A program made the position numbers and the translations under genes. Below are positions 46,599 through 53,887 of a stretch of 55,197 nt of DNA, one piece after another. The stretch comes from CAZUVM01 sp964623885 (GTDB lineage: Bacteria; Verrucomicrobiota; Verrucomicrobiia; Limisphaerales; UBA8199): the NCBI GenBank assembly GCA_964623885.1, contig CAZUVM010000211.1, forward strand, positions 1-55,197, read 5' to 3'. The notes beneath the pieces are model-generated. The model did not search any database, was not told the DNA's origin, and worked only from the letters and a program-made list of their open reading frames with translations. Every line of letters begins with the position of its first letter. Position 1 is the first letter of the stretch.

Positions 46599-47150
46599 AT
46601 GGCCGGTCGTTCCACAGGGTTGCTAACCTCCGCCAGTCAGGAAAGGCGGGTGCCGCTGCGTGGCCGGATTACGAAACAAATCGCGGCCTGCTGTATTGCC
46701 CGGTTGCTGGTTCTCGCGACTGAACATAACGAGCAACCGATTGTCATGTATATCGATTCCCCCGGTGGTTCGGTGGCGGACTCGCTGCCGATTCTTTCCA
46801 CCATGCAGGGAATCCGCTGCCCTATCGTCACATTTTGCGCGCGCGATGCTTCTAACACCGCTGCCGTAATAGCCGCTCGTGGGTTATCGCGTTTTCGGGC
46901 TGCGGCACCGAACGTCAAATTCTCCTTCACGCCGCTGGCCGGTTCCGGCCAAAAAGTTCGGAGTGATAGCAAATTCTTGCACATCTTGACCGGAATTTTG
47001 GTGGAAGTGACCAACAAGCCGGAGGTGGAAGTGCTTAAGTGGCTAACCCAGGGAGCCCAGTTCACCGCCCAGCAGGCGGTGACGAATGGTCTGATTGACG
47101 TGATCTCTCCGCAGCCGGTTCTCCCGGAATTGACCGGCGCAGTGACTTAG
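46599..47150 (+). CDS. ClpP-like protein with a degenerate catalytic triad
   Basis: ClpP/crotonase-fold protein of 183 residues. Family features: the N-terminal VPLRGRITKQIA, IVMYIDSPGGSVADSLPIL, the nucleophile region CARDASNTAAVIAARG, and FTAQQAVTNGLID near the end. The Ser region departs from the usual GQAASMGA. The position of the catalytic His (MIHQP in active enzymes) reads FSFTP, and the Asp of the erDrfmSaeEA motif is also missing. It is therefore probably not a peptidase but a structural subunit or an adaptor-like paralogue, as known for ClpR in plants and cyanobacteria. There is no partner clpX or second clpP in the window. Confidence 0.75.
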   Translation: MAGRSTGLLTSASQERRVPLRGRITKQIAACCIARLLVLATEHNEQPIVMYIDSPGGSVADSLPILSTMQGIRCPIVTFCARDASNTAAVIAARGLSRFRAAAPNVKFSFTPLAGSGQKVRSDSKFLHILTGILVEVTNKPEVEVLKWLTQGAQFTAQQAVTNGLIDVISPQPVLPELTGAVT

Positions 47151-47171
47151 CCGTATCCCTGCAGTTGAAAA

Positions 47172-47324
47172 CGACAGATGGACATAGATGAACACAGATT
47201 TGCTGCAACCCGGTAACACTGCGCAGGTCGATTGCGGATTCACCATTCAGAGATGGTGTCGGCGATTTCAGGAACCGTGCCCGAGGCCCTCTTTATCTGT
47301 GTTTATCGGTGTGAATCTGTGGTT
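47172..47324. mobile_element. MITE-like element, copy A
   Basis: About 150 bp bounded by imperfect inverted ends: ACAGATGGACATAGATG-AACACAGAT at the left and ATCTGTGTTTATCGGTGTG-AATCTGTGG at the right. The interior has CGATTGCGGATTCACCATTCAG and CGAGGCC. Copy B at 51.7 kb shares both ends and the interior in the same orientation. No coding capacity. Confidence 0.6.
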
Positions 47325-47385
47325 AAACTGAATTGTTCCGGCTTTGCCAGAACGTGTTTCGCGAGCGCGGAAAGCGGTCGCCCTT

Positions 47386-48279
47386 TTAAGGAGCATGACT
47401 TGGGTCCAGATAGTACCAGTAATTGTTGCTGGGATCCGGCATCTGCCAACTATCCGATCGCGAATAAGGCAGCGCGCGCATGGTGGTGCAGTGACCATCG
47501 GCAAAGCACGCGTTCCCCCTTTGGTTGTGCCGAACGGTGATGCTGTCGCCGTCGTAATTGGGCGGCGTGCTCGCAACGACCAGGCGACCATCGTTGATCA
47601 CGGCACCCTGGCCGTCCCAGCTTTCGTTGCGACTGAGCGTGGTTTGCTCTTCTTCCAACATGATCTTGTGTGCCGGCCCCTGGATCATACTGGTCTTAAA
47701 AAGATGTCCCATATTGTTCGCGTCTACGATGGAGGTGATGCCGCCACTGTTGCCTTGCTGATCCATGTTATAGCTGGGCGCCGAATAGCTGTAGAGGTAA
47801 GGACCCGGGTCCGAACCTACGGGCCCGCATTGGGCAATCCGCTCGCTGTCATCGCGATCCATAGGGCAGCGGAATAAATTGGTATTGATGCGGCCGAGGC
47901 CAATGGCTATGGGGCTGTTTTGCACCTGGGTGGCGGGGCCGAAGCCGGTGCGCCAATAAATCCAGTCCTCCGGGTGAAATCCGAAAACGCTGCGCGAGGC
48001 GCACCCCGGGAAAGCGCTGCGGTTATCATCGGTATAAGCCAACATGCCAATGCCCAACTGCCTCAGATTATTCAGACATTGGATCTGGCTCCCTTTTTGC
48101 CTGGCCCGGCTGAGAGCCGGCAGGAGCAACGCGGCCAGGATCGCGATGATCGCGATTACCACCAACAACTCGATTAACGTGAATCCGAACAAACCTCCGT
48201 TCGAGCGCGCTGCACCCAGAGTTCGACCGCGGAGGGTAAGACGCTGCCGTAATCTCATGCGGAACTGCAAATCGGCCAT
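47386..48279 (-). CDS. Prepilin-type pseudopilin (DUF1559-like)
   Basis: A 297-residue protein with a type IV prepilin N-terminus: basic leader, then G32-FTLIELLVVIAIIAILAALL, with the cleavage Gly and Glu37 at position +5. The globular part has CLNNLRQLGIGMLAY and near its end the motif CFADGHCTTM, a variant of the H-X9-DG signature that is common in planctomycetes and verrucomicrobia. It is processed by a prepilin peptidase encoded elsewhere and would sit in a pseudopilus or at the membrane. An internal ATG at M8 could be the start. Function is unknown; genomes of this kind carry many paralogues. Confidence 0.85.
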   Translation of the reverse strand: MADLQFRMRLRQRLTLRGRTLGAARSNGGLFGFTLIELLVVIAIIAILAALLLPALSRARQKGSQIQCLNNLRQLGIGMLAYTDDNRSAFPGCASRSVFGFHPEDWIYWRTGFGPATQVQNSPIAIGLGRINTNLFRCPMDRDDSERIAQCGPVGSDPGPYLYSYSAPSYNMDQQGNSGGITSIVDANNMGHLFKTSMIQGPAHKIMLEEEQTTLSRNESWDGQGAVINDGRLVVASTPPNYDGDSITVRHNQRGNACFADGHCTTMRALPYSRSDSWQMPDPSNNYWYYLDPSHAP

Positions 48280-48353
48280 GCTTGAGCGTGTTTGGAACTG
48301 CTGCTAGTGTGCTGACACAGCCTTACTCCGTCAAACATGAATGGACGCACATT

Positions 48354-48716
48354 ATGGACAAAAGTTCTTTACTGGAGAAGTTCGCCTTAATTGATGAGCA
48401 TTGGCGGCCGAAGGTCGTAGCTCAATTGAACGGACAGGAACTGAAGCTGGTGAAACTTAAGGGCGTATTCCCCTGGCATCATCATGAGCAAGAGGATGAG
48501 CTGTTCCTGGTCTGGCGCGGCGAGATGTCGGTCGAGCTTCGCGACCAAAAGATAAAGCTGGGACCGGGCGAGTTTTGCGTCGTGCCCCGAGGTGTCGAGC
48601 ATCGCACCGCGGCCGAGGCGGAAGTGGAGGTTTTGCTGTTTGAGCCGGCCGAGACACGCAATACCGGCAATGTGCTTGATCGCACCTATACCGCGCCCAA
48701 TGGGGTCGTCGTTTGA
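48354..48716 (+). CDS. Cupin-domain protein
   Basis: Small single-domain cupin of 120 residues. The metal motifs are WHHHEQEDELFLVWRGE (two His and a Glu) and GPGEFCVVPRGVEHRTAAE (the second His). It is likely a mononuclear metal-binding protein; enzyme or sensor role unknown. I took the ATG at 48354 (MDKSSLLEKF); the frame is open to 48282, but those residues do not belong to the fold. It is divergent from the pseudopilin gene, 74 bp apart, and a small membrane protein gene follows 13 bp downstream. Confidence 0.8.
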   Translation: MDKSSLLEKFALIDEHWRPKVVAQLNGQELKLVKLKGVFPWHHHEQEDELFLVWRGEMSVELRDQKIKLGPGEFCVVPRGVEHRTAAEAEVEVLLFEPAETRNTGNVLDRTYTAPNGVVV

Positions 48717-48729
48717 TTGGCGGTGCCCT

Positions 48730-48987
48730 ATGAAGAACGGCGGCGACCGAAATTACATTTCAGTAGGGTCGTGGATGTTGATGATGTTGATCACAGCCAT
48801 CCCGATTGTTGGCGTAATTATGATTTTCGTTTGGGCTTTTGTGGGCGACAACGAATCGCGGAAAAACTATTTCCGCGCAATTCTGATGTGGTTCGTCGTC
48901 CTGTTCTCGATGGTTATACTTTTGGTTTTGCTCGGAAGTTGGCCGGCGCTAATGCAGAAGATGCAGTCGCTGTTTCACAAGGTATGA
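48730..48987 (+). CDS. Small two-helix membrane protein
   Basis: An 85-residue hypothetical protein with two predicted membrane helices: WMLMMLITAIPIVGVIMIFV and MWFVVLFSMVILLVLLGSW, joined by a polar loop GDNESRKNYFRA. It starts at the ATG 13 bp after the cupin stop and is probably in the same transcript. The frame is open further upstream, inside the cupin gene, but that part is the shadow of the cupin. No family recognised. Confidence 0.6.
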   Translation: MKNGGDRNYISVGSWMLMMLITAIPIVGVIMIFVWAFVGDNESRKNYFRAILMWFVVLFSMVILLVLLGSWPALMQKMQSLFHKV

Positions 48988-49199
48988 CATCTCAAATCGA
49001 CTTGAGCGATGGCGCCCCCGACTTAAACCAAGGCATTCAGTTGAACCACGAATGGACACCAATTAACACTGATTTAGCCGCCGTCTGTGCCCATTCGGTA
49101 GACGGTTCAAAAGGTTGCCTGCCACGGTCTAGTGCTTCTGTAGGGACTTTTAATTCTCCTCTTGACCCCCCAAAAAGGGTCTGCTAGCCGTCGTTCCCG
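48988..49199. other. Intergenic region with a degenerate repeat end
   Basis: Contains AACCACGAATGGACACCAATTAACACTG from 49044 and GTGCCCATTCGG near 49087, a decayed copy of the CACGAATGGACAC repeat family. Nothing else is seen. Confidence 0.4.
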
Positions 49200-49862
49200 A
49201 TGGACGGCATTAAGTGGATTCAGCTAATCAGCTCATCCCTCTTGATTCTTTTGCCCGCGGTCATTCACTATCGCAATTGGAAATACCACGACAGGCGCAC
49301 CAAGGTTCATAATCTCATAACAAAACTGCTTCTTATTTGTTGGGGCGCCTCCGCACTCGGAATTGCTTTCGTGAACTATAAGACCTTGTCTGCGACGCAG
49401 CCACTGCCGAATATTGAATATGTAATAAATAGAGTGCCGGTAAAGCCTGAGGAATATGTAACCATTCCATCCAGCAACGGCCTTTCACGAATAATCCTAA
49501 GGCTAGGTAACGACGGGCAAGTCCCCGCAGAAAATATTCACGTAGCAATCCACTTTCCTACCAACGTATTTGTCATTCAGTATGATGAAGGCTGGCAGAA
49601 GAAAAGCGGTCTCCTAAAAGTAGAAGATTTCCTCAAGGATGCTCCTTACGAAGCATTAAACATAGATAACCAGCAGAAACTACTGCCGGTGAAGGAATAT
49701 ACCGAATTACCGCAGTTTACTCTTCAAAATACCAACTACGGAGTAATTGGTTTCTATGTATCTGTATCAGACCGCCACAAAACTTGGCCCACAGCCCATT
49801 TCAATTTACACTTCAACCCCGGCCCCGACACAAACTCATATCCCGGCTACCGAACAAATTAG
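49200..49862 (+). CDS. Hypothetical membrane-anchored protein
   Basis: A 220-residue protein that I do not recognise. Two hydrophobic segments near the N-terminus (IQLISSSLLILLPAVI, about 8-22, and LITKLLLICWGASALGIAFV, about 39-58) are followed by a soluble beta-rich domain (RIILRLGNDGQVPAENIHVAIHF, VFVIQYDEGW, YGVIGFYVSVSD). The latter resembles the immunoglobulin-like domains of membrane-anchored proteins that carry two short helices. The gene is visibly richer in A and T than its neighbours, which hints at recent transfer. It lies between two repeat-bearing intergenic stretches and has no obvious operon partner. Confidence 0.6.
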   Translation: MDGIKWIQLISSSLLILLPAVIHYRNWKYHDRRTKVHNLITKLLLICWGASALGIAFVNYKTLSATQPLPNIEYVINRVPVKPEEYVTIPSSNGLSRIILRLGNDGQVPAENIHVAIHFPTNVFVIQYDEGWQKKSGLLKVEDFLKDAPYEALNIDNQQKLLPVKEYTELPQFTLQNTNYGVIGFYVSVSDRHKTWPTAHFNLHFNPGPDTNSYPGYRTN

Positions 49863-49924
49863 AGGCTTGCGTTATTCACGTAATCGGTCACGGGTTTGTT
49901 TAACGTGCAATGATTTGTGCGAAA

Positions 49925-51583
49925 TTAAGATCCGCCGGCAACCAGGTCGCCAAATTCCGGTAACAGCTCATATTTCTTTTGCCAGGGTGTGTACATGAAC
50001 CCACGGACGCCCGGCGTTTGCCGCGCCAGTTGCAGCCACGCTTTCACTTCGTTGAGATCATTCGCGTCGTAGTAACAGGCTACCAGGCTTCGGAACCCTT
50101 GCTGGCCGAAAAAGCGGAGGCTCTTCTCCCGCGGTGCGCCGCCCCAGACCGCCATTACCAGGTTCTTAGGCACGTGCAGCCAGGAGCCGGTGAAGTCTCC
50201 GTTCACCAGGTAATAATTGCCATGAGCGTTGTGATTCGGATCCAGCATATCCGACCAGATATATATTTCGGCATTAGGGATATGCCGTCGCAGGATTGCG
50301 GCTTGTTTGGTGATGCATTCGCCAAGCAACTCTCCCATATGGCGGCCACTACAAGCCCGACAGGTCCCGCCCATGCGGATCTCATCCATATTCAGCAGCA
50401 CGCGATGTGGATGCAAGCGCTCGGCCAGCAGCTTCGCCTCGTGATCGAATATCTCGTAAACTTCCGGTTCTCCCATGCAAACCGTGACTTGCGAGTCATG
50501 AATGATTGCGGAGTGATACCAGCTTGCCAGCAGGTGGTCTCCATCGTGGATGCGGCCGCCTGGGAGAATTCTTAAGGATGCTGCGTCGTTGTCTTCTCGC
50601 CAGGGATGCAAGTTTGGGTTCTCGAGCGGAGCGTAATCCTGGCCTTCTACATACGTGACCGTTCGATCCGCGTTGCGCACTTCCACCGGTGTGCCCGATC
50701 GGTGCAGGACATTAATTGGGCCAACCTCCTCGACCGTCCAATCGTCGAGCCAGATTTTCCCGGCTTTGCCGCCCCAAACTCCGGCATAGAGTCGTAGCTT
50801 GGAAAAATCGAGGCTGTTGAACAGGAAACTAATCTTTTGCCAGTCGGTCGTTGCGGGCACGCGAAATTCGCGCGGCGCCAATTCGCGGTCACCCGCCAGG
50901 ACGAGTGTTTTGAAAGCATTGGCTGGCTCTAGTCCCTCACTGCGAACCCAAAGCGTTACGCGATAGCACCGATGCGGCTCAACCTGCAAGCTTTGTGCGA
51001 CTCGACCGTGGCCGTACGCATTCGCAGTGAAATGTTCCAACCGCAAGGAGGCGTGCCCGCTGTGTTTTATTTCGGTGTCGACAAACCCAATCTCGCCCGG
51101 CTGATCGTAGAAATCGTATCCGGTAAGCTTGTTGTTCTTCTGTTCTTCAAACCCGCCGTTTTTCCACGGTTGTGCAGTTGCCGACTGTAAGCGTGCCTCA
51201 GCACCCTTCACCAGGAACGGTGCGTCCACGACCGGCAAACCCTCGGCGAGATTGCGGTTGTGGGCCAGGACCGCGCTGCCATAGCCGATGGAAAAGATCG
51301 CGGGGATTAGCTCCAGATGATTGGTTTGGCAAATGGCCTGGATCGATTCGAGCCGCCGAAAATAATCCGGCGACTCTTTGCACAGTGTGTCCAGCCCCGC
51401 CGAAAGCACGGCGCCGTTCAGTCCATGGTGACTCGCCGATTCGAGCACTCGCGAGATTTGCTGGACATCATTGTCCCGATTCAGCCCCCAGCCAAACACC
51501 CATACAAATCGATCGGCGTATTCCGCAGCTTGCAACGAACTCAAGAGGCACAGCCACGAAGCCAGCAGCGCAAGAACTTTCAT
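49925..51583 (-). CDS. Secreted barrel-like protein with a carbohydrate-binding insert
   Basis: A 552-residue exported protein (signal peptide MKVLALLASWLCLLSSLQAA). Residues about 25-115 look like the start of a barrel (FVWVFGWGLNRD, LNGAVLSAGLD), then a beta-sandwich insert of about 150 residues (WKNGGFEEQ, HSGHASLRLEHF, VEPHRCYRVTLWVRSEG, WLDDWTVEEV) typical of carbohydrate-binding modules, then the rest of the barrel with NMDEIRMGGTC and IYIWSDMLDPNHN. The Asp-Glu pair in NMDEIR recalls the catalytic pair of GH20 hexosaminidases. I would call it a GH20-like protein with unknown activity. It is divergent from the next gene to its right. Confidence 0.6.
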   Translation of the reverse strand: MKVLALLASWLCLLSSLQAAEYADRFVWVFGWGLNRDNDVQQISRVLESASHHGLNGAVLSAGLDTLCKESPDYFRRLESIQAICQTNHLELIPAIFSIGYGSAVLAHNRNLAEGLPVVDAPFLVKGAEARLQSATAQPWKNGGFEEQKNNKLTGYDFYDQPGEIGFVDTEIKHSGHASLRLEHFTANAYGHGRVAQSLQVEPHRCYRVTLWVRSEGLEPANAFKTLVLAGDRELAPREFRVPATTDWQKISFLFNSLDFSKLRLYAGVWGGKAGKIWLDDWTVEEVGPINVLHRSGTPVEVRNADRTVTYVEGQDYAPLENPNLHPWREDNDAASLRILPGGRIHDGDHLLASWYHSAIIHDSQVTVCMGEPEVYEIFDHEAKLLAERLHPHRVLLNMDEIRMGGTCRACSGRHMGELLGECITKQAAILRRHIPNAEIYIWSDMLDPNHNAHGNYYLVNGDFTGSWLHVPKNLVMAVWGGAPREKSLRFFGQQGFRSLVACYYDANDLNEVKAWLQLARQTPGVRGFMYTPWQKKYELLPEFGDLVAGGS

Positions 51584-51891
51584 AATTCCGGGCGGCTATG
51601 GTGGCACGGTTGAATGCCGCCGGCGATCACATTTTCGCCCTCTGCGGCGGAAACCACGGATGGACACTGGTGAACACAGATTTTCTGCAATGCAAGTAAC
51701 TCACTGGTGGCCGATTGCGGATTCACCATTCAGGGAGGGTGCCAGCGACGTAGGAATCGTGATCGAGGCCTTTTCCATCTGTGTTTATCTGAGTTCATCT
51801 GTTGTTAGGCGTTCTCAACTATGGCCAGTGCTCCCTAGATTTCTTGATTTCCTTCCTTGACGGGTCGCGCGTCGAGGAAAAGGATAAGTAC
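51584..51891. other. Intergenic region holding MITE-like copy B
   Basis: About 308 bp between divergent genes. Most of it is the repeat at 51657-51808. The rest includes the Shine-Dalgarno-like GAGGAAAAGGA before the start at 51892. No gene is seen. Confidence 0.5.
51657..51808. mobile_element. MITE-like element, copy B
   Basis: Ends are CGGATGGACACTGGTGAACA-CAGAT and ATCTGTGTTTATCTGAGT-TCATCTGTTG, inverted relative to one another with mismatches. The interior shares CGATTGCGGATTCACCATTC with copy A at 47.2 kb. Same orientation as copy A, about 4.5 kb away. Non-coding. Confidence 0.6.
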
Positions 51892-53652
51892 ATGTCAGAG
51901 CAAGCGAACGCGCCGGCCGAAGCCCCCTCACCGGAGGAAATTCAGCGGACCTGGCCGCAATTGACGCTGAAGGTAGCGCAACTGGATGCCGCGCGAGAGA
52001 GTCTTGAGCAGGAAAACAAAACCCTTCGCGAGTTGCTCGAACGAGCAATTGAACATCGGCAGAAATCGCATGGCGAACTGGTCCTCCTGCTGACGGGTCT
52101 CGTATCAAAGCTTCCTATCAATGACGTCGGGGCCATCGTGGCGCGCCTGGTCGAGCACAATACCAATGTCAGCCAGTATCTCGCCGCGTTGATCAAAGGC
52201 ACCGCGGAGGCGCAGGCGTTTCAACCGGAAGTGCTGAAGAGTCTGGGACAAGTCAAACACGATCTGCAGGCGGGTGTGAAAGCTGTTGTTGAACAGTTGC
52301 AAAAACTGGAGGCGCCATTCGAGCCCGCGCTGCTCCAGTCGCTGGCGGCTCAACCGGAATTCTTCTTTTCTCCCGCGATGGTCCGCGCCAACCGTTGCTT
52401 CGTCAAAGGTTGCCCTTCACGGGAGCGAATTGTGCGGGAGTTTGGATCCGAAGCGCTGGTTTTCTTTAATGACCTTACTACCGATCCGAAGCGCAACGCG
52501 CATCCCAAACCGGAGGAGATTGTGCTCGGGTTCAAGGACGATTTCGAAGCTTTGTTCCAGGCCAACCCCGGTCTGTTGCCGGGCAAGCGTGACGCCCTCA
52601 TGACCCTTTACCACAGCATCCAGCGCAGCAAAGCTCCAACCGAGGAGGGGCGCGCGCAAAAAAATGCCTTCCAGCGGCTCTCGTTCCTGGTCGAGTTGCT
52701 CCACTTCTACGAACATCAGGAAACCGAAGCCCCGGACGTTTTGTTTGCTCAAAGACTTCCCAATTTGCTCGAGCAACTGCTCTTGCCGCCAGGCGAAGGG
52801 CTCAGCGAGAAACTGATCGTGCAGGCCGAGCAGCTTCTGGCGTTGATCATCAACCCGGAATATCGCCACGCCGCGATTAACAACATCGGCAAAGGCGGTA
52901 CTGCCGGACAGGGACTTAAATTTGTCCTGCGGTTCCGCGAGGACAAATTGAGCGATGATGACCTCGACGTCCTCACGGCCGATTTCATTAAGTACCTGAC
53001 ACCGATGCAAAAGGCACCGCCGCCGGGAATTGTGCTTCCGTTGTTGCGGCTTATGCCGGCGGCCCGGCAGCGGCACATCGTTAAGGCGATTTTGCGCACG
53101 GACCGCATCAGGCACGATCAGTCCGAGTCGTTGGCTAAGGCATTGGCGGCTGACCTCGGCTTGACCGGTGTCATCGAGGAAGTGAAAGTGCTGGCCAGCC
53201 TGTCGCCGGAGGTCGAAAGGCAGATGGCGTGGCTGCGCATCCAGGATATGGTCCAACGGCGCGGTGAACCTACGGCTATCTCCGAGGCCATACGGCAGCG
53301 GCTGAATACCAAGTACGATGCCGATGAAATACGGCAGAGTTGGATCACTCTGACTGAGGCAGATCCCATGACGCTGATCCGCGTTATCAGTCTGCTTCCT
53401 TACCTGCCTAATGGAAAGACCGACCCGATCGCTCGAACGGTTTTGGAAACCTACATCACGCGGTTGCTGCATGAGAAGTACGCCTCCACTTATCACAAAG
53501 TCCTGAACAGCTTGCGGAGTATGTTCAGGGCCAAGCCGGATAGCCCGACGCTGGTGACTTTTTTGGCGCTGGTCAAATGGGCGAGTCCGGAAGCCGGCGG
53601 CCGAATCTCAGCCGATGTCGGCGTCCCTGTCCCCGCTCAACCAACGGCCTGA
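51892..53652 (+). CDS. Unrecognised large helical protein
   Basis: A 586-residue soluble protein of unknown family, starting at the ATG at 51892, which is preceded by GAGGAAAAGGATAAG; the frame is open to 51802 but that part lies in a repeat. An N-terminal coiled coil (about residues 20-70, LTLKVAQLDAARESLEQENK) is followed by helical segments. A short Cys pair, NRCFVKGCPSRERIV, lies near residue 170, and the rest is long helices with few conserved-looking motifs (LLRLMPAARQRHIVKAIL). No signal peptide or membrane span. The composition matches the genome. A scaffold-like role is possible, but nothing in the neighbourhood supports one. Confidence 0.7.
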   Translation: MSEQANAPAEAPSPEEIQRTWPQLTLKVAQLDAARESLEQENKTLRELLERAIEHRQKSHGELVLLLTGLVSKLPINDVGAIVARLVEHNTNVSQYLAALIKGTAEAQAFQPEVLKSLGQVKHDLQAGVKAVVEQLQKLEAPFEPALLQSLAAQPEFFFSPAMVRANRCFVKGCPSRERIVREFGSEALVFFNDLTTDPKRNAHPKPEEIVLGFKDDFEALFQANPGLLPGKRDALMTLYHSIQRSKAPTEEGRAQKNAFQRLSFLVELLHFYEHQETEAPDVLFAQRLPNLLEQLLLPPGEGLSEKLIVQAEQLLALIINPEYRHAAINNIGKGGTAGQGLKFVLRFREDKLSDDDLDVLTADFIKYLTPMQKAPPPGIVLPLLRLMPAARQRHIVKAILRTDRIRHDQSESLAKALAADLGLTGVIEEVKVLASLSPEVERQMAWLRIQDMVQRRGEPTAISEAIRQRLNTKYDADEIRQSWITLTEADPMTLIRVISLLPYLPNGKTDPIARTVLETYITRLLHEKYASTYHKVLNSLRSMFRAKPDSPTLVTFLALVKWASPEAGGRISADVGVPVPAQPTA

Positions 53653-53666
53653 GCAACAAATACTTT

Positions 53667-53694
53667 TTGACGTTCCTCCATAACTGAATATATT
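53667..53694 (+). promoter_or_regulatory. Sigma70-type promoter before a structured leader
   Basis: TTGACG (53667-53672), a 16-bp spacer and TATATT (53689-53694). Both hexamers are close to consensus. The predicted start of transcription is about 53701, 187 nt upstream of the MFS gene. Confidence 0.65.
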
Positions 53695-53700
53695 ACGCGC

Positions 53701-53877
53701 TTAATGATGATTCTGCCTCAACTGAAGTCTGCGGACATGCGCGGGATGCGCACGTACCCGGCTTTTTGGCGTCACGTTAATCGACGCCACAGCGGTTGGG
53801 GTTCAGAATCGGCATAAGCACTGGAACCAGATTTTGACACCCACCCGCTGAAAGGCCGGTGGGTTTTTTGTTTTTTT
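53701..53877 (+). ncRNA. Structured leader or small RNA ending in a terminator
   Basis: GATTCTG-CCTCAAC (53709-53722) pairs with GTTGGGG-TT-CAGAATC (53795-53810): 14 bp with one T-G pair and a two-base bulge. It encloses AC-A-TGCGC/GCGCA-C-GT (53735-53753) and GGCGTC/GACGCC (53768-53788), so a multi-branched fold. CTGGAACCAG (53821-53830) is a palindrome. A strong terminator ends it at 53877, ten bases before the MFS start codon. Either a riboswitch-like attenuator of the transporter gene or a free small RNA of about 175 nt. It does not fit a known RNA family I can recall. Confidence 0.55.
53839..53877 (+). terminator. Strong terminator just before the MFS gene
   Basis: ACCCACC (53839-53845) and GGTGGGT (53858-53864) form a perfect 7-bp stem with a 12-nt loop, followed by TTTTTT-G-TTTTTTT. 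Its position, 10 bases before the MFS start, suits attenuation. Confidence 0.8.
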
Positions 53878-53887
53878 GACTGAAGCG

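Noticed and set aside
53795..53830. tRNA or tmRNA, because of GGTTCAGAATC resembling a T-arm
   Set aside because: No acceptor stem, anticodon arm or CCA end fits; the bases are better used in the 14-bp helix.
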